64,000 nucleotides of DNA. It comes from Alteromonas naphthalenivorans. GTDB lineage: Bacteria; Pseudomonadota; Gammaproteobacteria; Enterobacterales; Alteromonadaceae. The position numbers and the translations under genes are program-made. The stretch covers positions 2,852,001 to 2,916,000 of the forward strand of contig NC_015554.1 in NCBI RefSeq assembly GCF_000213655.1, written 5' to 3'. Numbering within the stretch: the first letter of the stretch is position 1; each line of letters starts with the position of its first letter. The notes under the pieces were generated by a model. The model did no database searches, had not been told where the DNA came from, and saw only the letters and a program-made list of their open reading frames with translations. Shown one piece after another: positions 53,210 to 61,042 of the stretch.

Positions 53210-54574
53210 TTACGCTTTCTCCGACTCTGAATGAGCTGCTACGATACCCGCAGTTTGCTCATCAAGAATGTGGATGATTGATTTGCTACGTGAAGCTACG
53301 ATGCTGTGAGTAAGAATCAGTGGCAACGCCGCGATAATACCTTGAGCCGTAGTTACAAGCGCCATAGAGATACTGCCAGCCATCATACGAGGGTCGCCTG
53401 TACCGAACAATGTGATTGCTTGGAACGTTGCGATCATACCAAGTACCGTACCAAGTAGACCTAGTAACGGAGCGATTGCAGCAAAGATCTTGATTACGTT
53501 GATGCCGCTTTCGATACGTGGAAGTTCACGTAGGATAGCTTCATCAAGTTTAAGTTCTAAGTTTTCAGCATCAGCAGCTTTGTTCTCTTGATAAACCTTC
53601 AAGATGCGACCTAGTGGGTTGCCATCTGAAGGGTTACCTGGGTTTTTAAGCTGTGAACGCATTTTACCAGCAACTACGGTAAGCGTAATTAGCTTGTAAA
53701 GACCGATAAGTAGACCAATCGCTAGCATTACAGTGATTGTGTAACCTACTACACCACCCGCATGATAACGCTCAGACATTGTTGCTTTTTGCTTCAACAG
53801 ACCAAGGATTGCACCTTGAGAAGGGTCAGCATAAAAAGGAACCATACCTGAAGTCGCTGCGATTAAATCGTCAGCTGAACCTACAAAGCGGCTATCTGGT
53901 TGGCGACCTAGAGGCTGAACGATTTCGTTTTCAGCATCATAAGTTAGGTAGCCGTCTTCACCTACAAGGTTGAAAGTACCGATACGAACAACTTCTTGCT
54001 GTGAAGAACCGCCGTCAAGGTTTACAACTTCTGTAGTGAAACGAACTGTTTCGCCACCTTCAGTCATTTCTTTCTGAAGAGCAAACCATAGGTCTTCTAG
54101 TTCTTGAATGTTAGGAAGACCTTTAGAATCTTCTGCCATTCCAGCTAGGAACTCACCACGGCCTGGGAATTGAGCACTAACGATTGATGTAGCAACACGG
54201 CCATAAGCTTCTGAAGAAGCTTGACGAACCACACCGAACATCTCACCAAGTGTACCAGTTGCCTGGTCAAGCTCAGCGGCTTTTTCGTTAAGCGTTACTT
54301 CGTTGTCAGAGAATTGTTGTTGAAGACGGTCACCACGACCCTGTTCAGCTTTCAATTCAGATTCTGCTTTACGAAGAAGCGCTTGCTTGTCTGCACGAGC
54401 AGATTGGAACTCTGCTTCACGCTGTTTGTTGATACGTGTTTCAGAAACACGGTTATCCTGAACTTGGTCTAAAAGTTCTTTAAGGCTCTTTGCTTCCTGA
54501 GCCTGAGCTCCGGTTGCTACAACCGCAAGAGTGGCAGCGGTTAAAAGAGATTTGAATACTGGTTTCATTAACAA
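53210..54574 (-). CDS. TtpC-like MotA/TolQ/ExbB protein with long periplasmic domain
   Basis: 454 residues: a signal peptide (ending AQAQ, about 26), a coiled-coil-rich periplasmic part (about 28-110, Gln/Glu/Lys-rich), a further periplasmic domain, then a C-terminal ExbB-like membrane module with PLLGLLGTVLGMIATFQAIT and SMALVTTAQGIIAALPLIL. This is the architecture of Vibrio TtpC, which is needed for TonB2-dependent uptake. Confidence 0.88.
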   Translation of the reverse strand: MLMKPVFKSLLTAATLAVVATGAQAQEAKSLKELLDQVQDNRVSETRINKQREAEFQSARADKQALLRKAESELKAEQGRGDRLQQQFSDNEVTLNEKAAELDQATGTLGEMFGVVRQASSEAYGRVATSIVSAQFPGRGEFLAGMAEDSKGLPNIQELEDLWFALQKEMTEGGETVRFTTEVVNLDGGSSQQEVVRIGTFNLVGEDGYLTYDAENEIVQPLGRQPDSRFVGSADDLIAATSGMVPFYADPSQGAILGLLKQKATMSERYHAGGVVGYTITVMLAIGLLIGLYKLITLTVVAGKMRSQLKNPGNPSDGNPLGRILKVYQENKAADAENLELKLDEAILRELPRIESGINVIKIFAAIAPLLGLLGTVLGMIATFQAITLFGTGDPRMMAGSISMALVTTAQGIIAALPLILTHSIVASRSKSIIHILDEQTAGIVAAHSESEKA

Positions 54575-55354
54575 TTACTCCGCTGCACTAATTGGTAGTT
54601 TGATCAGATCCGCAGGAATGACGTTATTAGCCATTTTAACTGCGTCAACAACTGATGACAGATATTCGTCGCCAAGTTGTTCCCAAGCGCGGCTTTCATT
54701 GTTCCATGCCCAAGCGTTTTCTTGGTCAAGAGACAATGCTACTAGTGCAGTGCGACCTAGGTTAAAGAAGTCAACCGTCACCTCAGTGCCGTTGCTATCA
54801 ATAGTACCTTGGTAAGAGTTAATCTTAGTGCCGTACTCAACTTCAACCAAGTATGCTTCGATTACTTGGCGGAACTGTTCTGAAACAGTTACGTTAGAGT
54901 TAGACATAACATCACGTAAACGCTGAACACGCTCTAGACGCTCGTCTAAGTGAATAGGACGATCAAGTTTGATGAATTTCTCAAGACTATCGATCATGCG
55001 GAACATAAGAGGAACGATGCCCTGCTTAGTTTGTTCAATGCTGTCAATTTGACGTTGCAAAGAATCAATACCACGTTGTTGATCTGCTACAAGACTCGCA
55101 ATGTAGTCATTGTATATTTTGAGGTTTTCTGTCTCATCTACTGTTTGACGGTACTCAACCAGTAATTCTTGAGACTGTTCAAACAACGTGTTGATTTTTT
55201 CCTGAGATTTCGCTGCAGCTGCGTGGATTTTCGCTTCTTCTTTATGAAGGTCTTCAAGCGTATCTGCAGAGACTGCACTACCTGTTAGTGCGAAAGCACC
55301 GATAACAGTAGAAGCAATAAGAGTTCTCTTGCTCATTTTGGACATAGTTCCCAA
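54575..55354 (-). CDS. DUF3450 periplasmic coiled-coil protein
   Basis: 259 residues with a signal peptide (ending VSAD, about 30) and a long helical region (LHKEEAKIHAAAAKSQEKINTLFEQ and on to about 140), then a mixed domain with a conserved aromatic segment (ALSLDQENAWAWN). DUF3450 genes habitually precede ttpC-exbBD-tonB clusters in marine gammaproteobacteria. First gene of this operon and directly abuts ttpC. No clear Fur box was seen in the promoter region. Confidence 0.85.
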   Translation of the reverse strand: MGTMSKMSKRTLIASTVIGAFALTGSAVSADTLEDLHKEEAKIHAAAAKSQEKINTLFEQSQELLVEYRQTVDETENLKIYNDYIASLVADQQRGIDSLQRQIDSIEQTKQGIVPLMFRMIDSLEKFIKLDRPIHLDERLERVQRLRDVMSNSNVTVSEQFRQVIEAYLVEVEYGTKINSYQGTIDSNGTEVTVDFFNLGRTALVALSLDQENAWAWNNESRAWEQLGDEYLSSVVDAVKMANNVIPADLIKLPISAAE

Positions 55355-55652
55355 CCAAATTTCTTATTTGAATCCTCGCCGATAAAGGAAAACCGTTCGG
55401 GCAAGGGGCGTATTAAACTTTCACAATTATGTTTTAGGAATGTAGCACGGACCTTAGCTTCCAGTACTACGAACGTATTATACTCACACGGATTACAGCA
55501 CTGAGTCAAGTAACACCCTGTTTACACCAAGTAGATTTTTTATCATCTGTTTAATATACGTTCGAATTCTCCTGCAGAATTCATTCCAACGTACAAATAA
55601 CTGGCAAATACACGGTTATTTTTTTGTTTACGAGCAAAGATAAACCCCGCTT
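55355..55652. other. Upstream region of TonB operon
   Basis: About 300 AT-rich bases with no gene seen. It must hold the promoter of the DUF3450-TonB operon; I could not identify boxes or a Fur site with confidence. Confidence 0.3.
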
Positions 55653-55862
55653 TTACCTTGCTTTAATCCAACCTGTCAGGGCATATCGAGGCTGTTTGGC
55701 AAATGGAGTGACATAAGTCACACTATGAATGTGTTTTACATCAAATAAGCTCAAAGTGTTAAATTCAGGTGACCAAGATTCGGTCGTTGTACCATCTGGT
55801 TCAAAGTATTGAAGCAAACCTCCCCAATCAGGGTGCCATTTTGGTGCAAGGTTTATGACATT
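55653..55862 (-). pseudogene. C-terminal remnant of a prolyl-hydroxylase-like 2OG oxygenase
   Basis: A minus-strand frame without a start encodes about 69 residues matching the C-terminal half of SM-20/P4H-type oxygenases: VINLAPKWHPDWGGLLQYFE, then PEFNTLSLFDVKHIHSVTYV and FAKQPRYALTGWIKAR. It includes the distal His and 2OG-binding Arg. An in-frame TAG directly precedes it and the N-terminal half with the HxD motif is not recognisable. It lies next to four intact oxygenase-type genes. Confidence 0.75.
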
Positions 55863-56162
55863 GTCCTATCTACGCCCATTATTGACCCTTATCATTTCAC
55901 ACCCGCTTGAAAATCAACCGACCACTGCGCTTTATATGTTCGTTATAACCCTTTAAATTCTGTCGTACTTTTAGTTATCCCATTTCTGAGAATTTTTAGT
56001 TATGTGGGAGTTTTATTTAATATCACTAAAGCATAGAAACAATCTCGCACCGAGATTCAATTTTTTATCTTTTTCATTTGCGCACGATTTATTGGCGTAC
56101 GGGTTTTGATTTGGTAATAATACGGATGCCTTAAACAATAAAACAACGAATCAAAATTATTT
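55863..56162. other. Intergenic region before plus-strand oxygenase gene
   Basis: About 300 bases. Decayed upstream sequence of the oxygenase remnant may occupy the left part; the promoter of the gene at 56163 should lie at the right end. No repeat or RNA gene seen. Confidence 0.3.
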
Positions 56163-56720
56163 ATGAATCAATCACCGAAATACAATTGTCTGATTAATGA
56201 TAAGCCAATATGGGTTTTTGATAACCTTTGCACAGTAGATGAAACAAGTACTATTTTTAAAGGGTTAGAGATAAGTGCTTTTAAACGAAATGAAGTTGCT
56301 CGCCCAGATACCGCTCAGTTCCGACATTGGGCCGTCTCTCTTTCTGAAGAACAAATTAGGGGCTTAGCCGTTTATCAACGAGCTATTCTCCAAATTAGTC
56401 ATACTACAGGAAAACAGTATCGTGCTTATCGTGGATACGTTAACTATGCATCCTATGGTGATATGCTTTTTACTCACACTGATTGTTTGCCTGAAGCGGA
56501 TGAACTCACTGTGTTGGTATTCTTGTGTCCGGAGTGGAATATCGAATGGGGTGGAGAAACTTTATTTTACAACGAAGATGATGATTGTGAATTCGCGTGT
56601 ACTCCAAAACCAGGACGTACTGTCATATTTCATGGCGCGATCAAACATGTAGGCAGACCACCAAATCGAATCTGCTATACATCTAGATACACATTGGCCT
56701 TCAAATTAGAACTAGCCTGA
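56163..56720 (+). CDS. 2OG-Fe(II) oxygenase (P4H-like fold)
   Basis: 185 residues covering one catalytic domain. The iron triad is H and D in FTHTDCLP and a distal His in IKHVGRPP, with the 2OG-binding Arg in TSRYTLAF. The segment VFLCPEWNIEWGGETLFY is typical of prolyl-4-hydroxylase-like and SM-20-like enzymes. It is the only plus-strand gene of the oxygenase cluster and is convergent with the TPR-oxygenase gene (8 bases between stops). No signal peptide. Confidence 0.85.
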   Translation: MNQSPKYNCLINDKPIWVFDNLCTVDETSTIFKGLEISAFKRNEVARPDTAQFRHWAVSLSEEQIRGLAVYQRAILQISHTTGKQYRAYRGYVNYASYGDMLFTHTDCLPEADELTVLVFLCPEWNIEWGGETLFYNEDDDCEFACTPKPGRTVIFHGAIKHVGRPPNRICYTSRYTLAFKLELA

Positions 56721-56727
56721 TCTTTGG

Positions 56728-58530
56728 TTATGACTCAGGTACTATATCAAATGCGACAGTTAATCTTTGAGTATCTGAGTAAATTGGGTTAGTTCCGTGC
56801 CACATGTAAGATGGGAAAAACACAACATTTCCGGCTAAAGGCTTAATGGCGAAATCTTCTAACATTTCGACCCCCTTAATATCTGGGCGCCCGAACACCA
56901 GCCAACCGTTGCCATTTTCCCTTACTTCATCGGGCACATCAACGTAAAGTACCCCGCTCAACCACCCTTCAGAATGATAATGCGACTTGTGAAACCCCGC
57001 CTTTCTTAATCTAACCGACCAACTTCCAATAAACTGCAAGTTAGAGTGAATACGAGAGAGAAAAGGATGTTTTTTTTGCGTTGATAGAGAGCACACAAAC
57101 GACTTTGCTCTATTTTTAAGGGCAGTCTTGAGGGTTTGAATTAAATAGTGCTCACTGTCTAGTAAGTTTTCAAATGTCTGAGTGCCATTTCTCAGCGACT
57201 GCCCTATGGGATGCTTGGTACTGCTATGCAATGAATTTAGATAACCCGCCAATTCATTAATAAAGTGCATGTTTTCTTCTGAATTTTCTAATAGCGATGT
57301 GACATTCACAAAATCCTGATACTGACATAATGTTTGATATTTTGTCTCATCACCATTTGCTTTATAAGCAGTAGATAACAGTGTCCAGTAGCCTTGATTT
57401 AAAGGAGCAATTCGACATACTAATTCGAGCACGCTGATAGCTTCTTTAGCTCGGTCGAGGCTCAACAACGAATAGCTTTTTTCAATAAGTAATGGCAGTA
57501 ACTCAGCACTTTTGGTGTTAGGAAGGCTATTTATAACATCGAGCGCTTCTTGGAATTGACCTAGCCCCCTCAAAGCATTAGATAGACTAGCTACTGCTGC
57601 AATTTGAATTGACGGGTCTTGCTTCGCCACAAGCTTTTCTAACCAAAGTTTCGCTTTTTCAAAGTCATCGATCTTGAGCATTAATTCCGTATAAGCCATT
57701 ACTAAACCGGGTTGTTCGGTAGACAATACTTTCTCTAAAAGGGCAAAAGGACTATTAGCATTTTGTATCCAAGCAAAATGTGCATACTCCTTGTGAAGCG
57801 TGACATTTAAAGGATATTTTGACAACCCTTGTTCATATACTTCAAATGATTCTTTGTGGGTGCCTTTAAGCGCTAATATGGCCGCAAGATTCTGGTATAT
57901 TTCTGCACCAGCAGCTCCAGTATCCAAGGCGCGTTTGTAAAGAATGAGCGCTTCGTCTTGTTGCCCAATACTACGTTTAATGTTACCTAAATTATTGAGC
58001 GCCTTTATGTTGGACGAGTCTATTTCTAATATTTGTAGCAAATATTTTTCTGCTTCTACGTTCTGTCCTTTCTGACTCAAAATAGACGACAGCATTAACA
58101 ACAAATCCAACTTTAACGGGTGAACCTTTATTAATTCCCGTACATTTTTTTCGGCTTCGGCATAACGTTCATCAGCAAATAACGTCCTCGCCAAATTATA
58201 TTTATAGTCATAACTCTCTGGGCTTATTTTATTGGCTTTGCTAAATAACAATAGCGCCTTTTTATTCTGACCCACTTCAAGCAAGAGATTTCCGAAACTA
58301 TTCATCAAATCACACGCACTAGGAAAGCGCTTTAGCCCTTTTTCGTAAGCTTTCGTTGCTTCATTGACGAAACCCAACTTACGCAAAGCACTTGCTTGTA
58401 ACTGAGGCACAACTGCATCTACACGAAGCAGTGTTGGATTTAATTTAATCATATCCAACACCACGTTGTATTCGCGTTTATTAAACGCCTGAATGAGTTG
58501 AGGAATAATTATAGAGGGCGAGTTTTGCAT
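56728..58530 (-). CDS. TPR protein with C-terminal 2OG-Fe(II) oxygenase domain
   Basis: 600 residues: about ten TPR units (residues 1-400; for example AEKYLLQILEIDSSNIKALNNLGNI and QDEALILYKRALDTGAAGAEIYQNLA) followed by a PF13759/TIGR02466-type oxygenase domain (about 490-600). Its motifs are SHYHSEGWLSGVLYV, FPSYMWHGTNP with the distal His, and QRLTVAFDIVP with the Arg. The TPR part probably recruits a protein substrate. Its ATG lies at the stop of the Asp/Asn hydroxylase-like gene (overlap of one base). Confidence 0.88.
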   Translation of the reverse strand: MQNSPSIIIPQLIQAFNKREYNVVLDMIKLNPTLLRVDAVVPQLQASALRKLGFVNEATKAYEKGLKRFPSACDLMNSFGNLLLEVGQNKKALLLFSKANKISPESYDYKYNLARTLFADERYAEAEKNVRELIKVHPLKLDLLLMLSSILSQKGQNVEAEKYLLQILEIDSSNIKALNNLGNIKRSIGQQDEALILYKRALDTGAAGAEIYQNLAAILALKGTHKESFEVYEQGLSKYPLNVTLHKEYAHFAWIQNANSPFALLEKVLSTEQPGLVMAYTELMLKIDDFEKAKLWLEKLVAKQDPSIQIAAVASLSNALRGLGQFQEALDVINSLPNTKSAELLPLLIEKSYSLLSLDRAKEAISVLELVCRIAPLNQGYWTLLSTAYKANGDETKYQTLCQYQDFVNVTSLLENSEENMHFINELAGYLNSLHSSTKHPIGQSLRNGTQTFENLLDSEHYLIQTLKTALKNRAKSFVCSLSTQKKHPFLSRIHSNLQFIGSWSVRLRKAGFHKSHYHSEGWLSGVLYVDVPDEVRENGNGWLVFGRPDIKGVEMLEDFAIKPLAGNVVFFPSYMWHGTNPIYSDTQRLTVAFDIVPES

Positions 58531-59531
58531 TACTTATAAAGTCTCCGATCCAGTGTCGCTAAGCTGCCATATTGGGAAGACCATTTACTATATATCTCCA
58601 TTAGGGCTTTAATGTCGCTACGTTCTTCTATAGATAGATACGGATTCCATATATCTAAAATCAATACCGCTCTTTTTTCATCCGCCCCGTTTTCTGCGCT
58701 GTGTTTGTAGCTATCATCAAATAGAAGAGCTTCTTTATCTTGTGTCCAATATTGGCGCTCACCAGCGGCTTCTATGTATGATAATTCATTGACTAACAGA
58801 GGTATGTGAAGTGTCCACTTAATATTAGATATACCAAAATGCGGTGGTATTTTGGTTTTTGCATCAAGCACTGAAATAACAATCTCGGGAGCATGTTCCG
58901 GACAATCTGCTAATAAGGGGGATCTTATTATCGTTTTAATTTCATCAGGCAACGTTTCTCCAACAGGAGTCAACTTGCCACCTTTCATTAAATGCAACGA
59001 ATTCCAGCATTTCGTTAGATTACGCCATTCTTGTGTATCCGGCACTTCATCTATATCGTGTATATACTTTTCATTTACCTTTGAAACACACGATAAAAAA
59101 TATCCCTTGTGATACGAAAGTTGCTGGATAAAGTCGCGAAGATTTTCAACGGAATCTATTGATGGAAAAGGGCTAGATGGCAGTTGGGGTACAAACAGAA
59201 AACTAGGTGACTGGTGCTGCTTGTCAAAAGCTTTTTGAGACAACCCACATAGCGCACTTACTGATTCTTCAATTCTTTTCGTCGAGCATATGGATTTTGT
59301 CTTGATGATTAGATCACGACGTGCCAAGTTTGCGGCATTATGTATATGAGTCGCTTGCGACTTCGTGATGGAAAATTCTTCAGAGGGTTCTAAAAAACTT
59401 GGTGCCTGCTGATACAGACGCCTATAATCCGCAAGAGCAGTGTCGTAAAGGCCATTTTCAATCAAATTGGCAATGTTAGCGAGTATTGAGTCTATTTTGC
59501 TTTTTTTCTGATTCATAAAAGTGGGAAGCAT
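58530..59531 (-). CDS. Aspartyl/asparaginyl beta-hydroxylase-family protein
   Basis: 333 residues from ATG 59531, preceded by GGGAGG; an ATG four codons earlier is possible. A helical N-terminal part precedes an AspH-type domain (about 200-320): PEIVISVLDAKTKIPPHFG with the first His, TLHIPLLV, then ALLFDDSYKHSAENGADEKRAVLILDIWNP with the distal His and Arg. AspH enzymes use H-x-G instead of HxD, as here. No membrane helix or signal peptide seen. Cotranscribed with the TPR-oxygenase. Confidence 0.87.
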   Translation of the reverse strand: MLPTFMNQKKSKIDSILANIANLIENGLYDTALADYRRLYQQAPSFLEPSEEFSITKSQATHIHNAANLARRDLIIKTKSICSTKRIEESVSALCGLSQKAFDKQHQSPSFLFVPQLPSSPFPSIDSVENLRDFIQQLSYHKGYFLSCVSKVNEKYIHDIDEVPDTQEWRNLTKCWNSLHLMKGGKLTPVGETLPDEIKTIIRSPLLADCPEHAPEIVISVLDAKTKIPPHFGISNIKWTLHIPLLVNELSYIEAAGERQYWTQDKEALLFDDSYKHSAENGADEKRAVLILDIWNPYLSIEERSDIKALMEIYSKWSSQYGSLATLDRRLYK

Positions 59532-59565
59532 TTTGCCTCCCATCTTAAACTAAAATGACTGTCAA

Positions 59566-59838
59566 TTACATATCACCGCCACTTGTTTCTGTGCCGCGCT
59601 GCATTCGGGTCCAACCCTCTCTACCTGCCTCACGCATTTGTTCTCTTTCTTCTGCCGAATAGCAAACACGCTGCATGCGATTGGAGCCAATCTTCTTTTC
59701 CATCTTACACTTCATACCATCATCTGTAGCATTACTATCAGACTTAGCATATTGAGAAGATTCGTTACTCCTTGAGCCACATGCTCCAAGCGTTAACGCT
59801 AGACCTACAACTAGACATACCTGATTTAGCTTTTTCAT
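59566..59838 (-). CDS. Small Cys-containing lipoprotein
   Basis: 90 residues: a signal peptide with lipobox (LTLGAC, Cys about 20), a Ser/Asn/Asp-rich linker, then a compact region with two Cys around a GSNRMQ core (MKCKMEKKIGSNRMQRVCYS) and a charged Glu/Arg helix. The Cys pair could form a disulfide or bind metal or haem. It sits between two oxygenase-type genes on the same strand. Not recognised beyond a resemblance to short lipoproteins near TonB receptors. Confidence 0.75.
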   Translation of the reverse strand: MKKLNQVCLVVGLALTLGACGSRSNESSQYAKSDSNATDDGMKCKMEKKIGSNRMQRVCYSAEEREQMREAGREGWTRMQRGTETSGGDM

Positions 59839-59853
59839 CCCTATTCCCTTTTT

Positions 59854-60975
59854 TTAGTGATTGCCATATAAGAATTTACCATAATTTGTTTTATGTTCTC
59901 TAATCCATTTTGTAACTAACCATTTATTTTCTTTTTGGGTCGATTCTCCAGCATGATAACTGTTGATCAGAACATTTCCCTTGTCATCACTGTTATTGAA
60001 AACAAGCATGTTTCCTTTATTAGGAGATACCCGCATACCTAATTTGGGGAACGTGGTATTCCCCCCTTCATTGACAGTATTTAAATAAATAATTGCAGTT
60101 TTTGTTCTTTGCCCACCATCTTCGAAAGTCTTAGCATCATGTAATCTATTCAATGCATCATAATGGGGTTTGTACTCTTGGCCTGGTACATATCTAAGTA
60201 AATTCAGAACCTCACCTTCACAACAACGTGTTTTAGTTGCTTTGGCAACAAGCTTATCAATTTTTCGCGTGAGCCAGTCACAGTGCTCTGGCGAAATAAT
60301 AGCAACGTAACTGGTCCTAACTTTGTCTATTCGGCCTTGACCCGTAATAGGGTCAACCACCATGGACGGTTGTAATAATGCACTGAACTTAGTGATAAGG
60401 TAATTACACTCAAAACCCGACAACGTACTCTCAAACAAACTTATAGGAAGCTCTTCGTTTAGTGTAATCGGTAATGGCAACGGCTCGAACAGTTTACTCT
60501 CCAACCCCTGAGCTACTTTATCGTTATTTGATTCACATACTTTGCTATTTACAAATTCATCGAGTTTCAGTTGGTTGAATATATTTGGTGCAATGTTTCT
60601 TACTTTATTCGCTATAAAAGAAAACTCACTACTGCTTTGCTCTAAATAGGACAAAATAACTAAATATGCTTCAATTACCCCTTTCTGGCCCAGAGCCACT
60701 AAGCTTTTCGCTACACCATTCGATTCTGTAATTAGATCGCAAAAATAAGCTATCAATAATTTGTGATATTGAACAATTGGATTTTCAACACATGAGAGGC
60801 TTTCTAAATATTGAACGGACTCAATAGGCTTATCGTGCGATAGATAATATGCATAATCTAAAGCGGCATTTATGTCTCCTGCTTCGCCAGCTTGCTTCAG
60901 AAAACCCATTGCCAAAGAGATATCGTTCGCAGCATGTGCTTTATTTGCTTTAGCGATCAATTGTTGAATATTCAT
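59854..60975 (-). CDS. Prolyl 4-hydroxylase-like 2OG oxygenase with Sel1/TPR-like N-terminus
   Basis: 373 residues from ATG 60975; a TTG start seven codons upstream would lie in the terminator hairpin and is less likely. The N-terminal 150 residues are helical repeats (AHAANDISLAMGFLKQAGEAGDINAALDYAYYL). The catalytic P4Hc domain (about 180-365) has HYD in YKPHYDAL, the segment TAIIYLNTVNEGGNTTFPKLG, a distal His in SYHAGES, and Lys in KWLVTKWIREH for 2OG. Complete active site. Directly downstream of the TonB receptor across a terminator. Confidence 0.9.
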   Translation of the reverse strand: MNIQQLIAKANKAHAANDISLAMGFLKQAGEAGDINAALDYAYYLSHDKPIESVQYLESLSCVENPIVQYHKLLIAYFCDLITESNGVAKSLVALGQKGVIEAYLVILSYLEQSSSEFSFIANKVRNIAPNIFNQLKLDEFVNSKVCESNNDKVAQGLESKLFEPLPLPITLNEELPISLFESTLSGFECNYLITKFSALLQPSMVVDPITGQGRIDKVRTSYVAIISPEHCDWLTRKIDKLVAKATKTRCCEGEVLNLLRYVPGQEYKPHYDALNRLHDAKTFEDGGQRTKTAIIYLNTVNEGGNTTFPKLGMRVSPNKGNMLVFNNSDDKGNVLINSYHAGESTQKENKWLVTKWIREHKTNYGKFLYGNH

Positions 60976-60995
60976 AACGTATGCACCATATAGCA

Positions 60996-61019
60996 AAAAA
61001 GCCTCCGAAGAGGCTTTTT
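60996..61019 (-). terminator. Rho-independent terminator after TonB receptor gene
   Basis: AAAAAGCCTC and GAGGCTTTTT with a CGAA loop. Read on the minus strand it ends the receptor transcript; partial read-through would join it to the oxygenase genes. Confidence 0.88.
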
Positions 61020-61042
61020 AAAGATTCAAACTACACTTTAAA

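Noticed and set aside
55355..55652. Fur box in front of the DUF3450-TonB operon
   Set aside because: The region is AT-rich but no 19-bp Fur-like palindrome could be read with acceptable matches.
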